IMG/VR virus record: IMGVR_UViG_3300035670_000668
Location: 1-37,201 of that record
Strand: one strand, 5' to 3'
Length of the DNA stretch: 37,201 bases
Origin: a virus
Both the position numbers and the translations under genes were made by a program. The notes beneath the pieces are model-generated. The model was not told where the DNA came from. It saw nothing but the letters and a program-made list of their open reading frames with translations, and did not search any database. This document shows positions 7,897 through 14,501 of this stretch, in pieces; the stretch's first letter is position 1, and each line of letters begins with the position of its first letter.

Positions 7897-8832
7897 ATGG
7901 GTAAACTTATAGTAGATCAAATTCAAAAACCAGGTGGTTCAGTTTTTACACTACCTTCAACAGCTTCAGCAGGGGCTGTTTTTAGTGACAGTAGCGGTAA
8001 CCTATCGATTAGTTCAGTTAAAATTTCGCCAGTTGAAGGTAGTGTAATTGGTATGGTTGTAACAAGTAGCGCACAAGCTAATACTTATGGTGCAATATCG
8101 CAGTGGACTAGTGATGGTCCTGGAAGTCAAGTATATCAAGCACGCTATGTTGGTAATACTAGCTCGGATTCGTATAGTACATATAGTGCATGGAATATGT
8201 TAATGGGTGATGGTACTCCAACCGGTACTACTGAGCGCATGTTTGCATATAATCGTAATGGTGATATTTTACGTAAACTTTACTATGCTAATAACAAGCG
8301 TTTAGGTCATATGCGCGATGTAAACTATTATGATCAAAATACCACTGATAATTATACTGGTATTACAATATCAGTATTACCAGTTCGTAATACTACATCT
8401 TCAAGTATTACTAGAACATTTAGTTTTTATCATAGTTCTGACTATAGTAGCTATGGTGGCGGGGCACTAGCTGTTTATACACCAACTAATAATGTAGCAT
8501 ATAGCGAAGTTATAGGTGGTACATGGAGTCAAAGCTATACATATACAAGTAGTAGTAATCAAGCTGGCGGCTCTGCAAGTGTAGCTATTCCAGCTAATAC
8601 TACAGTATTGTTAGTGCTTGCTTCAAGTCACAACTATTCTACTACTCATAAATTTGTTGATGTGCACTACTATTATAATCTAGATACTCCAATTGATGGT
8701 ACTAGTATTATTTGCGATTTACGTATGTTAAATACATTAGCTACTAATCGTAATAGTGGTAATACTGGCCCCTTTTCATTAGCTATGCCAAATTATTATA
8801 CACAGTGCGCTCAGCAATTTGGAGACAGGTAA
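7897..8832 (+). CDS. Tail adhesin/fibre tip protein (first cassette)
   Basis: The 311-residue product starts with GKLIVDQIQKPGGSVFTLP, a module shared with the glycine-rich adhesin at 9264 (AKIVTDQIQRQSGSEFTLP). The two probably dock on the same fibre site. The rest is Ser/Thr/Tyr-rich and beta-like, with FSFYHSSDYSSYGGG and HKFVDVHYYYNLD, and shows no enzyme motif. AGGAG lies upstream of the ATG. The end overlaps the next gene by one base. It is probably a receptor-binding tip; the binding partner is unknown. Confidence 0.78.
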   Translation: MGKLIVDQIQKPGGSVFTLPSTASAGAVFSDSSGNLSISSVKISPVEGSVIGMVVTSSAQANTYGAISQWTSDGPGSQVYQARYVGNTSSDSYSTYSAWNMLMGDGTPTGTTERMFAYNRNGDILRKLYYANNKRLGHMRDVNYYDQNTTDNYTGITISVLPVRNTTSSSITRTFSFYHSSDYSSYGGGALAVYTPTNNVAYSEVIGGTWSQSYTYTSSSNQAGGSASVAIPANTTVLLVLASSHNYSTTHKFVDVHYYYNLDTPIDGTSIICDLRMLNTLATNRNSGNTGPFSLAMPNYYTQCAQQFGDR

Positions 8833-9221
8833 TGTTTGGAAAGTTTGATAAAACTGGTAGATTAATTCAAGTTCAAAATATTTTACCAGAAGACGAAAGC
8901 AAGCAGGAATTTCTAGAAATTCCTGCTAGTTTTATATACTACGATAAACTTAAATTAATAAATGGTAAAATTATTGAATTAACTGATACGGAACTAGCAG
9001 ATCAAAACGAAGAGTTTAAAAAAATTAATTTAGCAAGAACTGCTGAACGAAAAATTGATCAATTAAAAACAGAATTAAAGGAGCTTACTAGTCCAGAATT
9101 ATGGGACACCTATTCTGAAGATAAGAAAAAAGCTATTTCAGAATATAGATTGGCTTTAGATAGTATAACAAAACAAAAAGACTATCCTAATGATATTGTC
9201 TATCCAGTTTTGTCTATTTAA
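8832..9221 (+). CDS. Tail fibre assembly chaperone-like protein (first cassette)
   Basis: The start is the ATG at 8832, which overlaps the preceding TAA (TAATG) and has GGAGACAGG upstream. A GTG at 8805 in the same frame lies inside the previous gene and is less likely. The 129-residue product is rich in charged residues and helical in its C-terminal half. It ends in ISEYRLALDSITKQKDYPND, close to the 'W..YRQALRDIT.Q..YP' signature of phage tail fibre assembly proteins. It probably helps fold or attach the adhesin encoded just upstream. The second cassette has an analogous gene at 10356. Confidence 0.72.
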   Translation: MFGKFDKTGRLIQVQNILPEDESKQEFLEIPASFIYYDKLKLINGKIIELTDTELADQNEEFKKINLARTAERKIDQLKTELKELTSPELWDTYSEDKKKAISEYRLALDSITKQKDYPNDIVYPVLSI

Positions 9222-9263
9222 TAATACAGTGAGGTATAGTTATTTATCTTATTAGGATAATTT

Positions 9264-10346
9264 ATGGCAAAAATTGTAACAGATCAAATACAAAGACAAT
9301 CTGGAAGTGAATTTACACTACCATTAAAAGATGGCAGTAATGGTTCCCCTTTAGTTACAGATGGTAATGGTAATTTAACATTTGGGCAAGTTAATTTAAC
9401 TAATAGTTCAGTAACTTTTGATGGTAAATCATATCAAATTTCACCAAGTTTTTTTGAAGCTGGAACTAGTTATGTTAGGCCTACATTAGTTACTGGTCAG
9501 CAAAGCTATACTAGTCCTGGTACGTATACTTGGGTAGCGCCAGCAGATGTTTACTCAGTTAGTGTAGTAGCTGTTGGTGGAGGTGGACCTGGAATAGATA
9601 GTTGGGCTAATTCGGCTGGTAGTGGTGGTGGTCTTGGCTGGAAAAATAATATAAGGGTTACTCCTGGCACAAGCTACACTGTTCAGGTAGGTGCTGGTGG
9701 TAGAAGCGATACTAGTGCTACTCAAATTGGAGCTACCGGTAGTTATACAGGTGGAAATAGTTATTTTAATACCACTAATACTGTAGCAGGCTATGGTGGT
9801 GGAAATGCTAATGGTTATAGTACTGGTGGCCCTAATGCTAATGGTTATGGTGGTGGCTATGTCGGTGATGGCGGCGGTGCAGGCGGAAATGCTACTGAGT
9901 ATCAAGCCGGTGCCGGTGCAGGTGGATACATTGGCCGTGGTGGAAATAGTCGGGAAACTTGGAATGCTAGCACTATTAATGGTGGTTATGGTGGTGGTTA
10001 TTACAGTAGCACTTATGGTAGTGGTGCTGGTGGCGGTGTAGGTTTAAACGGTATTACTGGTTACTCAAGTCCTGGCAACGCATTCTACAATCCATTTTCG
10101 GGCTACAATAATACTAGTAGCAATGGTTCTGGTGGTCAAGGTGCCCATGGCGGAGGAAACGGTATGTATGGCGAAAATCCGTTTAGTGGTCAGGGCCAAA
10201 GTAGTAGTAATATTCAAGGTGGTGACTACGGTGGCGGCGGTGGTGGACCAGGTACCAGTTGGCCTTCAGCCTCTGGAAATGGCGGAGTTGGTGCTGTACG
10301 TATTATTTGGGGACCTGGTCGTAGTTATCCTTTTAATGCAGCATAA
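9264..10346 (+). CDS. Glycine-rich tail adhesin (second cassette)
   Basis: The 360-residue product shares its N-terminal docking module (KIVTDQIQRQSGSEFTLP) with the 311-residue protein at 7897. From about residue 80 it has the glycine-rich adhesin pattern: TYTWVAPADVYSVSVVAVG, then poly-Gly loops with Asn/Tyr/Ser up to a closing VGAVRIIWGPGRSYPF. The fold resembles the glycine-rich region of T4-type gp38 adhesins, where poly-Gly sandwiches carry receptor-contacting loops. AGGATAATTT precedes the ATG. Several overlapping ORFs in other frames here are repeat-driven shadows. It is likely a determinant of host range. Confidence 0.88.
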   Translation: MAKIVTDQIQRQSGSEFTLPLKDGSNGSPLVTDGNGNLTFGQVNLTNSSVTFDGKSYQISPSFFEAGTSYVRPTLVTGQQSYTSPGTYTWVAPADVYSVSVVAVGGGGPGIDSWANSAGSGGGLGWKNNIRVTPGTSYTVQVGAGGRSDTSATQIGATGSYTGGNSYFNTTNTVAGYGGGNANGYSTGGPNANGYGGGYVGDGGGAGGNATEYQAGAGAGGYIGRGGNSRETWNASTINGGYGGGYYSSTYGSGAGGGVGLNGITGYSSPGNAFYNPFSGYNNTSSNGSGGQGAHGGGNGMYGENPFSGQGQSSSNIQGGDYGGGGGGPGTSWPSASGNGGVGAVRIIWGPGRSYPFNAA

Positions 10347-10355
10347 AGGATTAAT

Positions 10356-10802
10356 ATGGAATATATTGAAGTTGGACAACTAGGCAATCCAATAGGTCAT
10401 CCTATTTTAGAAAGTAATTTGCAATATATATTTCCTGGTGTTGAAATTACTCCGGAAAATATGTTTGTGCATGGGTATAGGCCTATACTAGAAAATAAAC
10501 CTATAATAACTGCAAAACAAATTGCACAAAAAAATGGTTTTAGTAAGGAAGGAAATGATTTTGTATGGAACTGGAACATAATCACATTAGATCAAGATCA
10601 TCTTACTAATATGTTCATTAGATTTAGGCGAGATGCAGAATTACGTGATAGTGACTGGACACAAGTTTCTGATGCGCCACTAACCGCAGAAAAGAAACAG
10701 CAATGGGCGGAATATAGACAAAGTTTAAGAGACCTGACTAGTTTATATCCAGAAGTAGACGAAACTACAGAAATTAATTGGCCTCAAAAACCAGAAAAAT
10801 AA
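10356..10802 (+). CDS. Tail fibre assembly chaperone-like protein (second cassette)
   Basis: The 148-residue product has an N-terminal ~60-residue region and a C-terminal signature, RDSDWTQVSDAPLTAEKKQQ followed by WAEYRQSLRDLTS and INWPQKP. This is the classic phage tail fibre assembly/chaperone C-terminus. It starts nine bases after the glycine-rich adhesin with AAGGATTAAT upstream. It probably chaperones that adhesin. It belongs to the same functional class as the protein at 8832, but the two are only weakly alike outside the C-terminus. Confidence 0.82.
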   Translation: MEYIEVGQLGNPIGHPILESNLQYIFPGVEITPENMFVHGYRPILENKPIITAKQIAQKNGFSKEGNDFVWNWNIITLDQDHLTNMFIRFRRDAELRDSDWTQVSDAPLTAEKKQQWAEYRQSLRDLTSLYPEVDETTEINWPQKPEK

Positions 10803-10816
10803 CAACATAATTTTTA

Positions 10817-11455
10817 ATGAATGAATTTATAAAACCTATATTTAGCACACCACTATTAATAGCCGAGTGTGATAATCAAGAAATATTAACGCAAGCTAAT
10901 ACTTTGGCCTATACGTTAAGAGATAATTTAAATACTGGTAGTTTAGTTTCCGAAGAATGGGATATGGGTATAAAATCTTCTAATAAAGAAGATTTTTATA
11001 CTAGTGGTGTTACTTCTTTTAATTCTACTGAGGATTTATTTAATAAATCTGAATGGTCTGATGTATGTAATTTTATATATAATTTTACTGGTATTTTACT
11101 GAATAGTGTAAATAGCAAAAAAATACCTTATCACATAATAAATATGTGGACTACAATCTACCCACAAAATTGTTTTGTACCTGAACACATACACAGCAAT
11201 TCTTATTTAAGTGGTGTTTTCTATACAAAAGCAGAAAAAAATTGTGGTAATTTAGTTTTTCATGATCCTAGCTGGACTACTAAAACTATGTTTATGAACA
11301 GTAATATACCTGAATTTCCAAACGTAGAAACTAAACATCCAATTACACCTAAACCCGGTTTACTAGTACTATTTCCTAGCTGGTTACCTCATAGAAGTTT
11401 GCCAAATAAATCCGGTAGTGATAGAATAATTATAAGTTTTAATATAGGATTTTAA
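10817..11455 (+). CDS. 2-oxoglutarate/Fe(II)-dependent oxygenase, Oxy_5-like
   Basis: The 212-residue product fits the double-stranded beta-helix dioxygenase family that uses 2-oxoglutarate, O2 and Fe(II). The core reads PEHIHSNSYLSGVFYTKAE, with an HxH pair and the SGVFY strand, then CGNLVFHDPSW. The distal half, PGLLVLFPSWLPHRSLPN, gives the second His, and SDRIIISFN gives the Arg for the 2OG carboxylate. The substrate is unknown. No strong ribosome site is seen. It is the first gene of the cassette that ends in the bilin reductase and is one of two adjacent 2OG enzymes. Confidence 0.82.
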   Translation: MNEFIKPIFSTPLLIAECDNQEILTQANTLAYTLRDNLNTGSLVSEEWDMGIKSSNKEDFYTSGVTSFNSTEDLFNKSEWSDVCNFIYNFTGILLNSVNSKKIPYHIINMWTTIYPQNCFVPEHIHSNSYLSGVFYTKAEKNCGNLVFHDPSWTTKTMFMNSNIPEFPNVETKHPITPKPGLLVLFPSWLPHRSLPNKSGSDRIIISFNIGF

Positions 11456-11992
11456 GTGCGTCCAATTTATAAATATTACCATAATTTTATAATAAAAGAA
11501 GATTGTGAATACTTAATTCAAAGCAATATAGATAAATTAGAAAGTGCAAAAGTAGCTAATAATACATCAGCTAGTAAGTTTTTGCGTAAAGGAAAAACAA
11601 GCTGGATAAATAATAATGAAGATATTAAATCTACAGAAATAATACAAAAAATAGTAGACTTAATGTTTTGGGAATCAAAATTTACACATAATACAGAGCT
11701 TAGTACTGTAGAATCAGTACAGTTTGCAAAATATGGATTTCTAGACCATTATGATAAACATATAGATATAGGTACTGATGGAAATTATAGAGTGTTAACA
11801 GCAGTTGTAGAATTAAGTGATCCAAAAAACTATATAGGCGGTGGTTTAAATTTATATATGGGTCGCCATATTTATAAAATACCATTTAAACAAGGAACAG
11901 TAGTAATATTTCCCTCTATTATAACACATAAAGCTAAACCTGTATTTTATAGTAGTAGATATTCTATTACACTATGGGGCTTAAGGGATTAA
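11456..11992 (+). CDS. Prolyl-4-hydroxylase-like 2OG/Fe(II) oxygenase
   Basis: The 178-residue product starts at a GTG directly after the preceding TAA, with AGGATTTTAA upstream. It carries the Fe-binding HxD motif in LDHYDKHIDIG, the GGGLNLY turn, the distal His in FPSIITHKAKPV, and the 2OG-binding Arg in SSRYSITLWG. This is the P4H/PKHD-type arrangement common in marine T4-like phages, where the target is generally unknown. It is contiguous with the heme oxygenase (the next ATG follows the stop directly). Together with the upstream oxygenase it forms a pair of Fe(II)-requiring enzymes next to an enzyme that releases iron from heme. Confidence 0.83.
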   Translation: MRPIYKYYHNFIIKEDCEYLIQSNIDKLESAKVANNTSASKFLRKGKTSWINNNEDIKSTEIIQKIVDLMFWESKFTHNTELSTVESVQFAKYGFLDHYDKHIDIGTDGNYRVLTAVVELSDPKNYIGGGLNLYMGRHIYKIPFKQGTVVIFPSIITHKAKPVFYSSRYSITLWGLRD

Positions 11993-12514
11993 ATGACTAC
12001 ATTAAAAGAGTTAACTAGCAATAACCATAAACGTGCCGAAGAACATAGTTTTACTAAATTATTATTAACAGGCAATATTTCTAATAAAATTTATGCTACG
12101 TTTTTATCTAATCAGCTATTACAGTATCAGGTTTTAGAACACTATGCTGCACACCTATTAAAGGATATTTCAGGACTTGCACGTAGTGAGCTACTACTAG
12201 AGGACTTATTAGAATTAAACGAACAAGCAATACTTTTTAAAAGTACACTAGAATACTGTCAGTATGCTAAAAAATTAGAAGATCATGCACTGTGGGCACA
12301 TATATATGTAAAGCATATGGGAGACCTATACGGTGGCCAAGTTATAAAGCAAAAAGTACCTGGCAATGGTAGTATGTATAATTTTGTTAATAGGCAAGAA
12401 TTAATAAAGCAATTAAGATCTAAATTAGATATATCTATGGCTAGTGAGGCTAATGTAGCATTTAGTTATGCTATAAAACTATTTGATGAAATAGCTAATG
12501 AGTACAATCTTTAA
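11993..12514 (+). CDS. ho1: Heme oxygenase
   Basis: The 173-residue product belongs to the biliverdin-forming heme oxygenase family, which cleaves heme to biliverdin IX-alpha, CO and Fe(II) with reductant and O2. The proximal heme ligand is His12 in NNHKRAEEHSF, matching the H..AE..xF signature. The distal helix signature is MGDLYGGQVIKQ (residues 109-120), equivalent to GDLSGGQ in cyanobacterial and mammalian enzymes. It is shorter than the usual 210-240 residues. The ATG directly follows the previous stop, and the end overlaps the bilin reductase by 17 bases, so the biliverdin-producing and biliverdin-using enzymes are probably co-translated. Confidence 0.93.
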   Translation: MTTLKELTSNNHKRAEEHSFTKLLLTGNISNKIYATFLSNQLLQYQVLEHYAAHLLKDISGLARSELLLEDLLELNEQAILFKSTLEYCQYAKKLEDHALWAHIYVKHMGDLYGGQVIKQKVPGNGSMYNFVNRQELIKQLRSKLDISMASEANVAFSYAIKLFDEIANEYNL

Positions 12515-13157
12515 CAAACTAAAACAACATGAAAAAGCCTTAGAAGAAATATTATCGTCTAAGGCTTTTTTAATACCTGACAAAAACACCTATACCTGGA
12601 CTAATAAGATTTTTAGTAACCCCTATATAAGACGTGCACATTTAGATTGTATAGATGCTACTACTACAAAAAAACTATATATGATGCACCTATGTTTATT
12701 TCCACAAACAAACATAGGTGCACCTATTTATGGGTTTGATATTATTGCTGGGCCAAATAAGGTAACCGGAGCATTTTTAGATTTTAGTCCCATAGATGAT
12801 TCGCATCAATTGTGTAATTGGTATAGTGATACTGTTAAAAATTATACATGGTCTAAGCCTAGAAATCTGCCAGACTGGGCTAAAAAAATATTTAGTACAA
12901 ATATGGTTGCGGCTGGCAATATAAATACACTAGAAGAACTAGACACTATATTAAATCTTAGTATAACGTTGTTGGAATATTATATAGAAAATATTCCAAA
13001 TAGTATTATTGCTGGTGATTACACTAGTCAACAAAATTTTTATTGCCAACAACAAAAGTGTAATCCACATACTCCTAGAGTTTTATCTAGTTTAGGTTTT
13101 GAACAGGATATGATAAATGATTTTATACATAATTGTTTGTTTCCAGAGTTGGTTTGA
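12498..13157 (+). CDS. pcyX: Ferredoxin-dependent bilin reductase, PcyX/PebS-like
   Basis: The 219-residue product shows the family core: RRAHLD, YMMHLCLFPQ, IYGFDIIAG, GAFLDFSP and, near the C-terminus, FYCQQQKCNPHTPRVL with a final LF. Against PcyA (Glu76, His88, Asp105 in the cyanobacterial enzyme, from memory) the equivalents are Asp50, His64 and Asp95. His and Asp are kept and Glu is replaced by Asp. The YCQQQ...RVL tail resembles PcyA, but the Asp of its 'ND' pair is Pro here. Loss of the Glu is typical of enzymes that stop at phycoerythrobilin, so that product is predicted. The symbol is tentative; pebS or a new clade remains possible. Confidence 0.88.
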   Translation: MSTIFNKLKQHEKALEEILSSKAFLIPDKNTYTWTNKIFSNPYIRRAHLDCIDATTTKKLYMMHLCLFPQTNIGAPIYGFDIIAGPNKVTGAFLDFSPIDDSHQLCNWYSDTVKNYTWSKPRNLPDWAKKIFSTNMVAAGNINTLEELDTILNLSITLLEYYIENIPNSIIAGDYTSQQNFYCQQQKCNPHTPRVLSSLGFEQDMINDFIHNCLFPELV

Positions 13158-13181
13158 TAATTATAAAAGTATTCTTTCAAC

Positions 13182-13204
13182 TTACCATATAGGTAAATAA
13201 TGTG
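13182..13204 (+). promoter_or_regulatory. Small hairpin over the spanin ribosome site
   Basis: TTACC (13182-13186) can pair with GGTAA (13192-13196) around a 5-base loop. The only Shine-Dalgarno-like bases (AGG, 13191-13193) for the GTG at 13202 are inside this hairpin. Together with the GTG start, this suggests weak or delayed translation of the spanin genes. The stem is short, so the effect is uncertain. Confidence 0.35.
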
Positions 13205-13609
13205 TTTATTTTAAACTTTATACCTAGTTGGTTTTTTCCACTAGTAGCAATTATATCGCTTGTAATATTTTTAATTAGTAGATACATAAAATTGCCACAA
13301 GCGCAACTTGTACACTATAGTAGTATTATAGTATTTTCACTGGCATTATTTATGACAGGCGCAAACTGGAACAATGATCATTGGCTGGCTAAAGTTAAGG
13401 AAGTAGAGGCTAAATTAGCCGTAGCGGAAGCCGAAAGTGCTAAAGAAAATACTAAGATTGTAGAAAAAGTAATTACTAAACGTGAAATAGTGCGTGTGCA
13501 AGGTAATGAAATTGTAAAATATATAGATCGCGAAAAGCTGGTAATAGATGAAAATTGTAAAATACCAGAACCAGTTGTAGACGCACACAATAAGGCTGTA
13601 AAACAATGA
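13202..13609 (+). CDS. Inner-membrane spanin (i-spanin) with two predicted membrane spans
   Basis: The start is GTG at 13202; the overlapping ATG at 13200 meets a stop after four codons. The 135-residue product has two hydrophobic spans (about residues 8-28 and 38-57), then a charged coiled coil (AKVKEVEAKLAVAEAESAKE) and a periplasm-type tail ending in IPEPVVDAHNKAVKQ. This layout is common in marine phages immediately before an Rz1-like lipoprotein, as here with a 4-base overlap. It would bridge the inner membrane to the o-spanin for outer membrane disruption at lysis. Two spans rather than one are unusual for Rz and could include a holin-like part. Confidence 0.8.
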   Translation: MFILNFIPSWFFPLVAIISLVIFLISRYIKLPQAQLVHYSSIIVFSLALFMTGANWNNDHWLAKVKEVEAKLAVAEAESAKENTKIVEKVITKREIVRVQGNEIVKYIDREKLVIDENCKIPEPVVDAHNKAVKQ

Positions 13610-13866
13610 AATATGTTATTATATTCACATTAGCACTAGGTGGTTGCGCTACTACAGTGCCAGTAACACAGCGTTTTCCAGAAGCACCTAAACCGCTACT
13701 AGAGCACTGTAAGCCGCTTAAACAAGCTCCGCAAGGGGTACAATTAAGTGAGCTTACTAAAATTGTAGTAGATAACTATATGGAATATCATATTTGCAGT
13801 GGTAATAATAGTGCATGGATAGAGTGGTACACAACACAACAGCGTATATTTAACAAGGAGAAATAG
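13606..13866 (+). CDS. Outer-membrane spanin lipoprotein (o-spanin)
   Basis: The 86-residue product has a lipoprotein signal, MKYVIIFTLALGGCATT, with lipobox ALGGC (acylated Cys at residue 14). A Pro-rich stretch (VPVTQRFPEAPKPLLEHC) follows, then a helical tail with NYMEYHICSG and WIEWYTTQQRIF. Start and stop overlap both neighbours (ATGA with the i-spanin, TAGTG with the endolysin). This is the expected layout for a two-component spanin in which the lipoprotein sits in the outer membrane and meets the i-spanin coiled coil. Confidence 0.85.
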   Translation: MKYVIIFTLALGGCATTVPVTQRFPEAPKPLLEHCKPLKQAPQGVQLSELTKIVVDNYMEYHICSGNNSAWIEWYTTQQRIFNKEK

Positions 13867-14480
13867 TGGAACTAACAGAACAACAATTGCAGCAAATAAT
13901 TCCTAAAAATAAATATGTTAGCTATTGGCATACTGCGTTAGCTCAGTTATTACCACAATATGAAATAAATACGCCAGATCGAATAGCAGCCTTTCTAGCA
14001 CAGTGTGCACACGAGTCAGGTGGATTTGTTTTTATTAAAGAAAATCTTAACTATAAGTGGGCAAGCTTACGTAAAGTTTTTCCTAAGTACTTTCCTACAG
14101 ATGCATTGGCGCAGCAATATGAAAAACAACCACAAAAGATTGCTAATCGTGTTTATGCAAACCGCATGGGCAACGGTCCTGAAGAATCAGGAGATGGTTG
14201 GCGATTTTGTGGACGTGGATTAATACAGGTAACGGGTCGTGACAACTATAGCTGGTTTGCTGCCAGCTTGCACATTAGTCCAGAAGAGGCTAGTGAATAC
14301 ATGGAAACCTTTGAAGGTGCTGCACAGTCGGCATGCTGGTTTTGGGAATCAAACAATCTTAATCAATGGGCAGACAAGCGTGATATACTCACACTTACAA
14401 AACGCATTAATGGCGGAACAATAGGCTTAGAGGATAGAAAAAAGCATTACGAACATTGCTTACATATACTAAGCCACTAA
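13866..14480 (+). CDS. GH19-family endolysin
   Basis: The 204-residue product is a single-domain glycoside hydrolase family 19 enzyme expected to cut the peptidoglycan glycan chain. Catalytic Glu50 lies in AQCAHESGGF and the second Glu59 in FIKENLNY. The substrate-groove signature FCGRGLIQVTGRDNYSWF follows at about residues 119-136. No signal peptide or cell-wall binding domain is present, so release depends on a holin. The start is a GTG overlapping the o-spanin stop, with AAGGAGAAATA upstream. It completes the lysis module with the two spanins; the candidate holin is at 18597. Confidence 0.92.
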   Translation: MELTEQQLQQIIPKNKYVSYWHTALAQLLPQYEINTPDRIAAFLAQCAHESGGFVFIKENLNYKWASLRKVFPKYFPTDALAQQYEKQPQKIANRVYANRMGNGPEESGDGWRFCGRGLIQVTGRDNYSWFAASLHISPEEASEYMETFEGAAQSACWFWESNNLNQWADKRDILTLTKRINGGTIGLEDRKKHYEHCLHILSH

Positions 14481-14501
14481 TATTTAGTTTAGGAGACTAA
14501 T

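Noticed and set aside
9793-10383. ORFs of 82 and 86 residues overlapping the glycine-rich adhesin
   Set aside because: They are frame-shifted readings of GGT/GGC repeats, rich in Val and Met, without proper starts.
11468-11475. TATAAATA resembling a T4 late promoter
   Set aside because: It lies inside a coding region of A+T-rich sequence, is not ahead of a gene start, and no consistent set of such sites was seen.
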